Origin: Actinoplanes sp. M2I2
GTDB taxonomy: Bacteria > Actinomycetota > Actinomycetes > Mycobacteriales > Micromonosporaceae
Length of the DNA: 64,000 bases
NCBI RefSeq assembly: GCF_023544445.1
Contig: NZ_JALPVJ010000023.1
Location: forward strand, 90,112-154,111
Direction: 5' to 3'
Position 1 is the first letter of the stretch. Each line of letters begins with the position of its first letter. A model generated the notes under the pieces. The model had not been told where the DNA came from. It worked only from the letters and a program-made list of their open reading frames with translations, and did no database searches. This document shows, piece by piece, positions 34,501 to 42,458 of the stretch. A program made the translations under genes and the position numbers.

Positions 34501-36122
34501 TTGCTGACCGCCCCGGCCGGGTTGGTCGAGGTGAGGCGGTTGCCCGTGCTGTCGTACGTGTAGGTCGTGGTCCGCTGCAGCGCGTCGGTCGTGCTGGTCT
34601 GGTTGCCCGCGGCGTCGTACGCGTAGCTGGTGACCCCGCCGTCCGGATCCGTGACCTCGGCGATGCGGCCGGCCTCGTCGTACGTGTTCTTGGTGACGCC
34701 GCCGTCCGCGGCTGTCGTCTCGGTGACGTTGCCCGCGCCGTCGTACGCGTATCGGGTGACCGCACCGCCCGGCGAGGTGACCGAGGTGCGGTTGCCCGCC
34801 GCGTCGTACCCGTAACGGGTGACCCGGTCGTCCTGGTCGGTGGCGCTGGTGAGCCGGCGCTGCGCGTCGTACGCGTACTCGGTCTCCCCGCCGACCGGAT
34901 CCACCACCATGCTGACCAGGCCGTCGCTGATCGTGTAGCGCGTGGTGGCACCATCCGGGCCGACCACAGTGGAGGGCAGCGTCTCGTTTCCGGCGTACGT
35001 GTATCGGGTGGCTTGCCCGGCCGAGTCGGTCACCTGGGTGACCCGATCCGCCGTGTCATACGCGTAGCCGGTGCTGACGCCCGCGAAGGTCCGCTTGGTG
35101 ACGTTGCCGCGGCTGTCGTACTCGACCGCGGCGGCCGCTCCGCCCAGCGTGGTCGCGCCGACCAGCCGCCCGCTCGCGTCGAAGCTCTGCGTGAAGGCGC
35201 CGCCGCCGGGCACGGTCAGCCCGACGAGGTGGCCCGCGCTGTCCAGGCGATAGACCGCGGTGGCGTCGGAGACCGAGTCGGTGACCTTGGTGGAGTCGTC
35301 GCTGTAGACGATGGTCACCGCGCTGCCCGAGCCGGCTTCCTGCCGCGTCACCCGGCCGTCGCCGTCGTAGGTGTTGGTGAGGGTCTGCCCCGCGGCGTCG
35401 GTCAGCCGGGTGAGGCGCCCGTCGGTGACCGTGTACCGGACCAGCCCGTCGCGCGGGGAGGTCACGGTGGCGAGGTCACCGTCCGGGGTGTACGTGTAGG
35501 TGACCTTCCGACCGTCCTCTGTGGTCACCGTGCTGATGCGGTCACCGGTGTACGCCAGGGTCCACTTGCGGCCGTCACTCGAGCTCGCCTCGGTGAGCTG
35601 CTCCCCCGCGTACGTGAAGGTCGTGGTCGTGCCGCCGGCACGCCGCGAGACCGCCCGGCCGTCCGCGTCGAAGACCCAGGCGGTGCTGGCCGTGAACCGC
35701 AGGACGAACCCGCCGTCGCTGCCCCTGGTGAGGTCGGCCTCGATGTCGGCCGGCCGCCGATAGCCGTCACCGTCGGCCTCGAAGAGCAGTTCACGACCGT
35801 CCTCGTCGTGCAGGGTGACGTCGTCGCCGTCGAAACTCAGGTGGATCGACAGGTTGAGCGTCCACCCACGACCGAGGACGCCGGCCGTCTCGTCGAGCGA
35901 ATTGTAGGTCCGTGCGACCCCCGGCAGGTCAGGCACCGCGATCGTGAAGTTGCCGGTGGCCGTCTGCACACCGCTACCCGCATAGCCATAACCCGGATGC
36001 GTACCGAAAAGCTCGACCGCATCCCGCGTGACAATCGGCGCCGCTCTCGCGGTGGCCGGCAAAAGGGGCACCACAAGCACCGCCGCGACGCAAGCGCCCA
36101 GCAATCTCCTGATCTTGTTCAT
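31575..36122 (-). CDS. Secreted RHS/YD-repeat protein with nuclease-like C-terminal domain
   Basis: Protein of 1515 aa. A signal peptide (MNKIRRLLGACVAAVLVVPLLP, ending ATARAA) is followed by over 30 YD repeats (YDAAGR, TYDSAGN) forming the RHS shell, closing with the RHS core end YLRARDYDPSVGRFTSRDP. The roughly 230-residue C-terminal domain is unlike the repeats: KWFQGACLRTRGF, then SEHVDWEVGPKGGTRRDIM and NIYEVKVYYG near residue 1397, where E, D and ExK suggest a PD-(D/E)XK nuclease. It ends in an unusual Pro/Val/Ile tail. ATG 36122 has GGGGGAAG upstream. Likely a polymorphic toxin; no cognate immunity gene is certain. Confidence 0.85.
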   Translation of the reverse strand: MNKIRRLLGACVAAVLVVPLLPATARAAPIVTRDAVELFGTHPGYGYAGSGVQTATGNFTIAVPDLPGVARTYNSLDETAGVLGRGWTLNLSIHLSFDGDDVTLHDEDGRELLFEADGDGYRRPADIEADLTRGSDGGFVLRFTASTAWVFDADGRAVSRRAGGTTTTFTYAGEQLTEASSSDGRKWTLAYTGDRISTVTTEDGRKVTYTYTPDGDLATVTSPRDGLVRYTVTDGRLTRLTDAAGQTLTNTYDGDGRVTRQEAGSGSAVTIVYSDDSTKVTDSVSDATAVYRLDSAGHLVGLTVPGGGAFTQSFDASGRLVGATTLGGAAAAVEYDSRGNVTKRTFAGVSTGYAYDTADRVTQVTDSAGQATRYTYAGNETLPSTVVGPDGATTRYTISDGLVSMVVDPVGGETEYAYDAQRRLTSATDQDDRVTRYGYDAAGNRTSVTSPGGAVTRYAYDGAGNVTETTAADGGVTKNTYDEAGRIAEVTDPDGGVTSYAYDAAGNQTSTTDALQRTTTYTYDSTGNRLTSTNPAGAVSKYTYDQFGRVSTVTDPTGALIRYSYDADGRQTARAEAAGSTATSYDKRGNVTSTTDALGNVTRYVYDALDRLTELHDPIGGVWYTRYDKAGNVVERQTPNGAIARNMYDAAGRLLTAVDPIQQTIKYAYDKAGNVTTVTDRAGGVTKMGYDADGRRTSLTTAAGLVTRYEYDVRGQVSKLISPGNRATGYTYTSRGQLKTTTDPNGAVRTSAYDAVGRLSSVTDANGKVTGYAYDKGGNLTRLTDARGEVTAYTYDSAGRQTSVTDPLGRVTRQTYDGHGNLTSVTDPDNKVEKFEYDAADQLTKRTGTDGKTQTFTWDAAGRRTSMTDATGKTRFEFDPAGRLLSVVHPDSSVYTWTYDVAGRRTKMTYPDGTLVDYRYDPNDRVVGAADSKAGTASYTLDADGRLTGEALPGGWSRAYGYTDGQLTTYRETKSGTTSNTTLTRDPAGRIVRQADAAGTTSFGYDPVGQLTSQTGARGTLAATYDASGNRTSITRGSTVTNLTYDAADQLTSTTTGGATANYRYDGAGRLTSRSGSGQSLAITYDGFGRPARTVEGATTRNSVHNADGLLASLSSTTGGTTTSNQFSWFPDDNPQLLAQKGANATSFTYGYGRIAAGKALFSRDAYGSTLRTDATASWAQSTGYDTFGAPTGASATPAFGYRGELAVGSTLYLRARDYDPSVGRFTSRDPITTYAGRTDVYSTYTYANNDPLNVIDPSGEIGLGGLVGSLLGSVLAAVSALAKSLSCPDDPGNSIKRHDKWFQGACLRTRGFIKQDCLDGRDWCLNGLWNSRQPERAGQALAINELNKQREGFLRRFWDDQLGYGTAVSEHVDWEVGPKGGTRRDIMTDERNIYEVKVYYGPGTTSEVDAQLYQYKLELWSLGAYDIRMGTELQGWANAFKVHNSWDWIIGGDLVYVWGIDLPPGHVYVAKGKKAPANVRAQGELKRQQNGEGDGATLIPIIPVIPVVPVPVVP

Positions 36123-36243
36123 TTGTACTTCCCCCGTGTCTTCAGTGCACTCCACGCTCGACTGCGGGAGCGCTCCCATGAAGCGCATTGAAGCTATTCT
36201 TTCTGTCCACCGACGTCAATGCCCGTGTGCGAGAATCCCGGCC

Positions 36244-36972
36244 ATGCTGCAACGAGACGAGGCCGCCCTGGCCGCCTACGTGGCTGAACGCCCGAGCCAG
36301 GCCGTGCTGGTGATCCGCGACAATCCCGACGCCGAGACGGCCATGGCCGCCCTGCGAGCCGCAGCCGACGCCGTCCGAGGCATTCCCCACCCCGACGAGC
36401 CCACCGAACCCTTGCCCAACTGGGTGGACGCCCTTCTCGGCGACGACGGCCCGACCCTCCACCTGGACCTGCAGGACCACCCCGACCAGGCCCCGCGGGT
36501 GGTCGCGACAGCCTTGGCCGCCCTCGACGCCAGCGGGGTGTCCGGCCGCCTGGAGCCGCTCCGCCCCCCTGCGCCGCCTTACGAATACGACGCGAACGCC
36601 CACATCCTGACCGACGTGACATTCCTGGAATCGCTCGACGAACGCGGTCTTCCACCCGCTTTCCCCGACCATTTCCCCATTCCCGCCGAAGCCGTTCTGG
36701 TGCTGGCCCAGCAGGCCAAGGCAGACACGTGGCAGCACGCGGCCTGGCGCCGCTCCCGCCCCTTCACCGAATACCCCGAAGCGCTCCGGGCTTTCGGCTG
36801 CGACTTGGAGCCGGTACAAGCCCGAGACGCCCTCATGAAGGCAACCGGCATGACCCGAGACCTGATTCGCCACCCCACCGGCTCGGGCAGCGTCTCCTTC
36901 TACCACGAATACGACGCAGGCAACGACCCCCACCTCTTCTACGTCAGCGTGGTGTGGCGCCCATCCCTTTGA
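36244..36972 (+). CDS. Hypothetical protein, 242 aa (possible RHS neighbour)
   Basis: Not recognised. The protein starts MLQRDEAALAAYVAERP and has two Pro/Asp-rich, predicted alpha/beta regions; a tail FYHEYDAGNDPHLFYVSVVWRP ends in beta strands. It is acidic, without signal peptide or membrane helix. It is divergent from the RHS toxin-like gene (121 bp between starts), so it could be an immunity protein, but immunity genes usually follow the toxin. ATG 36178 is an upstream alternative start. Confidence 0.6.
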   Translation: MLQRDEAALAAYVAERPSQAVLVIRDNPDAETAMAALRAAADAVRGIPHPDEPTEPLPNWVDALLGDDGPTLHLDLQDHPDQAPRVVATALAALDASGVSGRLEPLRPPAPPYEYDANAHILTDVTFLESLDERGLPPAFPDHFPIPAEAVLVLAQQAKADTWQHAAWRRSRPFTEYPEALRAFGCDLEPVQARDALMKATGMTRDLIRHPTGSGSVSFYHEYDAGNDPHLFYVSVVWRPSL

Positions 36973-37327
36973 ACTCTCGATGGTGCAGTCTTCGAGATCG
37001 ATGACTTCCGTGTGGCGAAGCTTTGGTACGCGGATCGGCTGACGCGCCGCGCCGGACCGCGGCCTTTACGCGGATCTTGACTCCCGGCCTCTTCCCTGGG
37101 CCGTTCCCGAGAACATCGAAGTGGAGACCGTCGGCGAGCAGGTGATCGCGATCGAACGCCGGCGGGCCGGCACCCCGCTTCCCGCGGCACGGCAACTGCC
37201 GATGCCCGGTCAGGCGGCGATCGGTGCCGACTTCCCGGCCGGGCTTGCCGCCTTGGCGGCCCGGCGGGTCGAGCGGTTCCACGCGGTGCTGAACCGCACC
37301 GTCGATGACCTCGACACCCAGGCGGGT
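36973..37327 (+). pseudogene. Unidentified plus-strand gene remnant cut by cassette copy 3
   Basis: From about 37060 a plus-strand frame with strong G/C third positions reads RGLYADLDSRPLPWAVPENI and continues through GEQVIAIERRRAGTPLPAAR, ending DDLDTQ at 37320, where cassette copy 3 begins. It has no plausible start and no natural stop: the frame runs on into the antisense of the cassette. It appears to be part of an older gene interrupted or joined by the cassette. Family not recognised. Confidence 0.45.
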
Positions 37328-37334
37328 CCTCAGC

Positions 37335-37598
37335 TCAGGCTTGGAACGCGGACGAGTCGACGTGGTGCTCGGAGTGGTAGTAGTGGAACTCCTGGGTCTG
37401 GTAGTGCTCCCCGTAGTTCGAGCCCTCCGGCTGGAAGTCGTCGGACGGGAAGCCACCCGGCTGCTCGCCCTGCTGCGGAACATCGTCCTGGCGAGGAGCG
37501 CCGCTCTCGCACTGGCCCTCGAAGCCGGAGGAACCGCTGCTCTGGTAGCCGTAGGCGAAGGTCTGGCTGTCGTCGTACGAGTAGTTGCTCTGCCACAT
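37335..37598 (-). CDS. Acidic Tyr/Gln/His/Ser-rich cassette protein, copy 3
   Basis: Third 87-aa copy, MWQSNYSYDDSQ to HVDSSAFQA. It has 8 Tyr, 5 His, one Cys and one Arg, and the middle RQDDVPQQGEQ is intermediate between copies 1 and 2. No downstream partner gene is retained on its strand; an unrelated gene fragment lies there instead. Retention of an intact frame in three copies despite lost flanks suggests selection on the protein. Confidence 0.75.
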   Translation of the reverse strand: MWQSNYSYDDSQTFAYGYQSSGSSGFEGQCESGAPRQDDVPQQGEQPGGFPSDDFQPEGSNYGEHYQTQEFHYYHSEHHVDSSAFQA

Positions 37599-37763
37599 GG
37601 TCTCTGTCCTGTCTGTTCGGATTCCCGTTGTCTTGCTGACAGGACTAATCCTGCTGGTCAGAGACTTCCAGCAGAATCGTGCAGACCCCCCGATAGCTTC
37701 CGTCGTCTCCGGCGGGTTAACCCCCGGTCCCGCCGGCGTGACTGGTCCTTGGGCATCTGATCG
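37599..37763 (-). promoter_or_regulatory. Structured leader and promoter region of cassette copy 3
   Basis: On the transcript strand, hairpin A (CAGGA-TTAG-TCCTG) is at 37640-37653. The competing 8-bp pairing is between 37638-37645 and 37606-37613; the latter contains the AGGA ribosome site before ATG 37598. A distal stem CTGCTGG/CCAGCAG is also present. Upstream is GGGGGTTAACCC, with a possible TTAACC -35 and CTATCG -10 at an 18-bp spacing; the promoter is tentative. Confidence 0.5.
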
Positions 37764-37831
37764 CCACTGACCTCATCACTACGGCGGAAAGCGATTTAAT
37801 TTCTGATCAGAAAAGCAATACATTCATCTGT

Positions 37832-38797
37832 TCAAAGCGACGGCGACCGGTGTTCCGGCAGATGGGTGAAGGTTCGCCGGTACGCCGTCGGTGTCAGCCC
37901 GACCCGGCGGGTGAGGTGCTGGCGCATCGAGTCGGAGCTGCCCAGTCCGCTGCGAGCGGCGACGAGGTCCATCGGCAGGTTCGTGGACTCCAGAAGTTCG
38001 CGCGCTCGGTTGATGCGCTGATGCAGCAGCCATTGCAGCGGACTGAGGCCGGTCTCGGTGCGGAATCGGCGCGTCAAAGTCCGTACGCTGTTGTTGGCGT
38101 GCCGGGCCAGGTCGGTCAGCGTGAGTGGCTGGTCGAGCCTCTGCAGCGCCCAGGCTCGAGTGGCGGCAAGGGAGACGCCGGTCTCGGCCGGCAAGGGTGT
38201 CTCGATGAACTGCGCCTGACCGCCCGGGCGCACCGGTGCCACAACGGCCAGCCGCGCCACCGCGTTGGCCGCTGCAGCACCGTGGTCGGAGCGGACGATG
38301 TGCAGGCAGAGATCGATGCCGGCGGCCAGCCCAGCCGAGGTGATCACGGGGCCGTCCTCGACGAACAGCACGTCCGGTTCGAGCGTGACGGCCGGGTAGC
38401 GCTGGCGGAATATGTCTGACTTCACCCAGAACGTTGTGGCGCGCCGACCCTCCAGGAGACCGGCGGCTGCCAGCACGAAGGCGCCGGTGCAGATCGACGC
38501 GAGACGCTTGCCTGCTGCGGCCGCTGTGCGCAGCGCCTCCAGCACCGCCGGCGGGACGTCGTCGCGACCGGCCCCGCCGGTCACCATCACCGTGTCGGCC
38601 TCGTCGACTGCCTCCAGGCCGTGCCGGACGAGCAAGTCGAAAGCGCCGTCGGACGGCAGGATCCCCGGCTCAGCCGTGCAGACCCGGACGTCGTACGCAG
38701 GTCGCCCATCGATCTCCACCCCGCGGAAGATCAGCTCAGGGATGGACAGATCGAAAGTGTTGACCGGCGGAACGGCAATGACGACGACGCGGTGCAT
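37832..38797 (-). CDS. GlxA-family regulator (DJ-1/PfpI plus AraC HTH)
   Basis: Transcription regulator of 321 aa. Residues 1-185 form a DJ-1/PfpI-like domain with the Cys-bearing SICTGAFVLAAAGLL elbow and TSAGLAAGIDLCLHIV; residues about 220-315 are an AraC-type DNA-binding domain (LTDLARHANNSVRTLTRRFRTETGLSP, then VAARSGLGSSDSMRQHLTRRVG). CCGGAGG lies before ATG 38797. It is divergent from the NAD(P)-binding protein gene by 70 bp and likely controls it. Confidence 0.88.
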   Translation of the reverse strand: MHRVVVIAVPPVNTFDLSIPELIFRGVEIDGRPAYDVRVCTAEPGILPSDGAFDLLVRHGLEAVDEADTVMVTGGAGRDDVPPAVLEALRTAAAAGKRLASICTGAFVLAAAGLLEGRRATTFWVKSDIFRQRYPAVTLEPDVLFVEDGPVITSAGLAAGIDLCLHIVRSDHGAAAANAVARLAVVAPVRPGGQAQFIETPLPAETGVSLAATRAWALQRLDQPLTLTDLARHANNSVRTLTRRFRTETGLSPLQWLLHQRINRARELLESTNLPMDLVAARSGLGSSDSMRQHLTRRVGLTPTAYRRTFTHLPEHRSPSL

Positions 38798-38867
38798 GGC
38801 CAGAACCTCCGGATGTATGGCACTCGGGCCACTACTGTACAGCGCTGCAGGTCGGCAGGCTTGGGAC

Positions 38868-39854
38868 ATGTCATTCGTCGTTGTCACCGGAGCCGGTGCA
38901 GCCGGTCTACCCACCGCCCGCCAGTTCGCCGAGAGCGGCGAGCGCGTCCGCCAGATCACCCGCAGTGGCCGCGGCGCCGACCACCCGCTGGTGGAGACCG
39001 TGGCCGCCGACATCACCGACGCCGACCGGCTCACCGAGCTCACCGAGGGCGCACGCGTGCTGGTCAACACCGCCATTCCCGCGTACGACCGGTGGGCTGT
39101 CGACGTGCCACCGATGTCCGCGGCGCTACTGAGCGCGGTCGAGCGGACCGGAGCGGCCTACGTGATGCTGGGCAACACCTACGGCTACGGTCATGTCGAC
39201 GGGCCGATGACCGAGGACCTGCCGATGACCGCCACCACGGTCAAAGGCCGTGTCCGAGCGCAGATGTGGCTCGACGCTCTGGCCGCTCACGAAGCAGGCC
39301 GCGCACGGGTCACCGAAGTTCGGGCCACCGGTTTCCTCGGCGCGGGCCCGGTCGGTCCCTACGGCGCGTTCGTGCTCGGTCCCCTGCTGGCCGGCGAGCT
39401 GGCGTCCTGGCCGGGAGACCTTGACGTAGCGCACAGCTGGAACTACACCGAAGACATCGCCCGCACGCTCGTGGCCGCGAGTCGCAACGACGACGCGTGG
39501 GGCCGGGCCTGGCACGTGCCGGTCACGTCGTCTCTTTCCGTACGGGCACTGAGCGAGCGGCTCACTGAATTGGCCGGAGCGCCTACACCCCAGCTGCACC
39601 GCATCGACCGCGACGAGCTCGCCGCACTGGCTCGACAGCAACCGATCTTCGGCGAACTCACGGAAATGATGTACAGCAACGAGAACCCGCATGTGCTCGA
39701 CTCCAGCCGCACCGAGGCGACCCTCGGCGTGCAGCCGACGCCGCTGGACACAGTCCTCCGAGAGATGCTGGCCGGCGCCGTCGGTGCGACCGGAAACATC
39801 GCCGATCGGCTCTCCAGCCGCCTTGGCCCCAACAGCGCGGCACCATCTGAGTGA
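38868..39854 (+). CDS. NAD(P)-binding / NmrA-like epimerase-family protein
   Basis: Atypical extended SDR of 328 aa. The Rossmann loop TGAGAAGLPTARQF is at the N-terminus (GxGxxG), followed by a DITD acidic segment, NTYGYGHVDGPMTED and VRATGFLGAGPVGPYG. The classical YxxxK is not evident, so it may be a binding protein or an atypical reductase. It is divergent from a GlxA/AraC regulator. An unassigned 200-bp segment separates it from the OYE-family gene. Confidence 0.8.
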   Translation: MSFVVVTGAGAAGLPTARQFAESGERVRQITRSGRGADHPLVETVAADITDADRLTELTEGARVLVNTAIPAYDRWAVDVPPMSAALLSAVERTGAAYVMLGNTYGYGHVDGPMTEDLPMTATTVKGRVRAQMWLDALAAHEAGRARVTEVRATGFLGAGPVGPYGAFVLGPLLAGELASWPGDLDVAHSWNYTEDIARTLVAASRNDDAWGRAWHVPVTSSLSVRALSERLTELAGAPTPQLHRIDRDELAALARQQPIFGELTEMMYSNENPHVLDSSRTEATLGVQPTPLDTVLREMLAGAVGATGNIADRLSSRLGPNSAAPSE

Positions 39855-40058
39855 GTAGCTGCGTGGCTTGCAGGCCCACCGCCGTCGCCAGATCGGTACC
39901 GGCCGATAACCCCCGGATGCCGGCGCCGCGCCCGGCGTCCATGGCGGGGACCGCAGCCCGCCGTCCGCCCTGGCCGACTCTGTCTGAGCAGCTGCCGGGG
40001 TCCTCGATCGCCGGTTCAGAAATGACCATCCCCAGTTGACGTCGTCAAAGGAACTGTG

Positions 40059-41126
40059 ATGTCCACCAAAGCATTTCAGCCGCATGAGCTGGCCGGGAAG
40101 AAACTGAAGAACCGTATCGTCATGGCCCCGATGACCAGGAGTCGTGCCCCCGGCACCACACCGACCCCGTCAATGGCCACCTACTACGCGCAGCGAGCCG
40201 GCGCCGGTCTGATCATCACCGAGGGCACCCACCCGTCGGCGCAGGGACAGGGCTACACCGACGTGCCCGGACTGCACTCACCGGCACAGGTGGACGCCTG
40301 GCGCACCGTCACCGACGCGGTACACGCCGAAGACGGTGTGATCTTCGCGCAGCTCATGCACAGCGGCCGGATCGGGCACCCCGACCTGCTGCCCGACGGC
40401 CTGGTTCCCGTCGGCCCGTCCCCCGTGCAGGCCCAGGGGCAGGTCTTCACGCACACCGGCCTGCAGGACTTCGTCGTCCCCCGGGAACTCACCGAGGACG
40501 AGATCCTGGCCACCATCGAGGACTACGCCTCGGCCGCCCGCAACGCCATCGCCGCCGGATTCGACGGCGTCGAGCTGCACGGCGCCAACGGCTACCTCAT
40601 CCACCAGTTCCTCTCCACCCACACCAACCAGCGTGACGATCGATGGGGCGGGGACGTGGACGGCAGGATCCGGTTCGCCGTCGAGGTCGCCCGGGCCACG
40701 AGCCAAGCCATCGGTGCCGACAAGGTCGGCATCCGCCTCTCACCCGGGGCCACCGTCAACGACATCAACGACGGCACTGACCACGACGCCACATACTTGC
40801 CCCTGGTACGCGAACTCGCGGATCTCGACCTCGCCTACCTCCACTTCGCAGAACGGGCCGGACGCGACCTGACCCGCCGAGTCCGTGCGGCGTGGCCCCA
40901 CACCTTGATCCTCAACCCCGACACCGGAACGACGCCCACCGGCCCGGCCGACCTGGGGCTCATCGAGGATGGCATCACCGATCTGCTCGCCTTCGGCGCC
41001 AACTTCATCGCCAACCCCGACCTGCCCCACCGCCTCGCCACCGGAGCTCCACTCGCCCAGGGTGACCGCACCACCTTCTTCGGCGGCGACGACCGCGGCT
41101 ACATCGACTACGCCCCGCTCGACTGA
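40059..41126 (+). CDS. Old-yellow-enzyme family alkene reductase
   Basis: FMN-dependent NADPH ene-reductase of 355 aa (TIM barrel). Visible landmarks: NRIVMAPMTRSRA at the first strand, the His/Asn pair of the active site in VELHGANGYLIHQFLS, the TNQRDDRWGG loop and a late FGANFIANPDLPHR phosphate site. It reduces C=C bonds of enones or related electrophiles. ATG 40059 follows AAAGGAAC. Convergent with the SDR gene at 41248. Confidence 0.92.
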   Translation: MSTKAFQPHELAGKKLKNRIVMAPMTRSRAPGTTPTPSMATYYAQRAGAGLIITEGTHPSAQGQGYTDVPGLHSPAQVDAWRTVTDAVHAEDGVIFAQLMHSGRIGHPDLLPDGLVPVGPSPVQAQGQVFTHTGLQDFVVPRELTEDEILATIEDYASAARNAIAAGFDGVELHGANGYLIHQFLSTHTNQRDDRWGGDVDGRIRFAVEVARATSQAIGADKVGIRLSPGATVNDINDGTDHDATYLPLVRELADLDLAYLHFAERAGRDLTRRVRAAWPHTLILNPDTGTTPTGPADLGLIEDGITDLLAFGANFIANPDLPHRLATGAPLAQGDRTTFFGGDDRGYIDYAPLD

Positions 41127-41247
41127 ACAGCCGGCCGGCATACCGAGCGTCGGCCGCATCGAAAGTACGCGTACAGCCGCCGCCGAACCTCGCGGCCAGC
41201 GTGGTGAGGCGGCCAGGGGGTACCAAGCGCAGCTTCAGTCAGGCCTT

Positions 41248-41940
41248 CTAAAGGCTCAAGGTCGTCGGGGGGCCGGACAGCGATGCCTTGGCGCGCCGCG
41301 CGAAGTCGTCGGCAACGACCTCGATCTCGCCGGCGGCCAGCCCGTCCAGCACGGTGGTCACGAACTCCTCAGCGCTGATCTTGGGGAAGTCCCACCCCGC
41401 GCTCATGTCCGTGTCGACCAGGCCGACGTGGGCGCCCAGGACCTGGGTGTGCTGCTCGGCGAGCTCGACACGGAAGGCGTTGTTCAGGTTCCAGGCGGCG
41501 GCCTTGCTCACCGAGTAGGCGGCATTGCCGGGTACGGCGTACCAGGAGGCGGCTGACAGCACCGTGACGATGCCGCCGCCACCGTTGCGGCCGAGCGTGG
41601 GGGCGAATCCGCGGGTCACCTGGAGGGTGCCGAAGACGTTGGTCTCGACGTCGCGCCGGATGGTGTCGAGGTCTCCGGCGAGCACCGGCTGCAGGGTGGC
41701 GATGCCGGCGTTGTTGACCAGCAGGTCGACGTCGGGAGCCGCACGGACTGCAGCGTCCACGCTGGCGGCATCCGTGACGTCCAGTTCGAGCGGCACGGCT
41801 CCGTCGACGTCGATCGAGCGCGGGTCGCGGGCGGTGGCATAGACCCGGCGGGCGCCGCGAACCAGCAGCTGACGGGTGAATTCGCGACCCAGCCCTCGAT
41901 TGGCCCCGGTGACCAGTGCAGTGGAGTTTTCGATTCTCAT
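41248..41940 (-). CDS. Short-chain dehydrogenase/reductase (MerR-controlled)
   Basis: Classical SDR of 230 aa: cofactor loop TGANRGLGREF, NNAG motif, catalytic Ser in VLSAASW and YxxxK in YSVSKAAAW. Probably NADP(H)-linked; substrate unknown. The start codon coincides with the transcription start predicted from the promoter at 41947-41978, so the mRNA may be leaderless. Divergent from a MerR-type gene. Confidence 0.9.
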   Translation of the reverse strand: MRIENSTALVTGANRGLGREFTRQLLVRGARRVYATARDPRSIDVDGAVPLELDVTDAASVDAAVRAAPDVDLLVNNAGIATLQPVLAGDLDTIRRDVETNVFGTLQVTRGFAPTLGRNGGGGIVTVLSAASWYAVPGNAAYSVSKAAAWNLNNAFRVELAEQHTQVLGAHVGLVDTDMSAGWDFPKISAEEFVTTVLDGLAAGEIEVVADDFARRAKASLSGPPTTLSL

Positions 41941-41946
41941 GACCCG

Positions 41947-41978
41947 ACCGTAAGAGCTGACATACATGTCAGGTTCAA
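41947..41978 (-). promoter_or_regulatory. MerR-type promoter with central dyad
   Basis: On the minus strand, -35 TTGAAC (41978-41973) and -10 TACGGT (41952-41947) are separated by 20 bp, the long spacer typical of MerR-activated promoters. Within the spacer is the perfect dyad TGACAT-AC-ATGTCA (41958-41971). The expected transcription start is at or next to ATG 41940, giving a leaderless mRNA. Confidence 0.7.
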
Positions 41979-42017
41979 GTCGTTGTCGTGAGACGTGTGT
42001 CATGGAGGTGCCACATC

Positions 42018-42371
42018 GTGCGGATCGGCGAACTGGCCCGGCTGACCGGGGTGAGTCCGAGGTCGCTGCGCTGGTACGGCGAGCAGTCACTGCTGCGGGA
42101 GACGCGCACCAGTGGGGGGCACCGGGAGTACGACGACGACGCGGTGGACCGGGTCCAGGCCATTCAGGTGCTGTTCGCCGCCGGCGTTCCCGCCCGGCAC
42201 GTCGCGGGAATCCTGCCCTGCTACGACACCGGGACGACGACCCCGGCCATGGTCGCGCGCCTGGAGGAGGAGCGGACCCGGCTGCGGGCGCAGGCCGCGG
42301 AGCTCGCCGCCACCCTCCAGAGGCTCGATGAGATGGTCGCGGAAACGCGCCTCAGGCTTCTGGCGGCCTGA
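42018..42371 (+). CDS. MerR-family transcriptional regulator
   Basis: Protein of 117 aa. The winged helix-turn-helix opens directly at the start (VRIGELARLTGVSPRSLRWYGEQ), followed by GGHREYDDDAVDRVQAIQVL and a coiled-coil dimerisation helix. No metal-binding Cys cluster at the C-terminus, so a redox or organic signal is likely. GTG 42018 has GGAGG at a spacing of 9. It probably acts on the dyad promoter of the divergent SDR gene. Confidence 0.88.
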   Translation: MRIGELARLTGVSPRSLRWYGEQSLLRETRTSGGHREYDDDAVDRVQAIQVLFAAGVPARHVAGILPCYDTGTTTPAMVARLEEERTRLRAQAAELAATLQRLDEMVAETRLRLLAA

Positions 42372-42458
42372 CGTCGGAGCAGGTGGTCCCCCGCTGCCCC
42401 AGGCATTCATGCCGCCGGGCACGGTCGGCGGCTCGCTCCTAGCTGATGCGGCGTCGAT

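Larger units (their letters stand above)
37328..37763 (-). repeat. 430-bp cassette, copy 3
   Basis: Third direct copy, closest to copy 2 in the coding part and to copy 1 in the distal leader. Its left end abuts an interrupted plus-strand gene, its right end an AT-rich intergenic patch. About 7.5% or less of the coding bases differ between copies by eye; this was not computed. Confidence 0.85.

Noticed and set aside
31434..36191. Long plus-strand frames opposite the RHS gene (606 and 638 codons)
   Set aside because: They are antisense shadows of the YD repeats, low in normal residue variety; the minus-strand protein has signal peptide and RHS motifs.
37599..37763. A third leader pairing (GTCTCTG with CAGAGAC next to the start codon)
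   Set aside because: Present in copies 1 and 3 but destroyed in copy 2 without compensation, so it is not supported by comparison.
37800..37813. Perfect palindrome TTTCTGATCAGAAA after the GlxA-type gene
   Set aside because: Could be a terminator or operator, but without second copy, U tract or regulator it is not more than a chance palindrome in an AT-rich patch.
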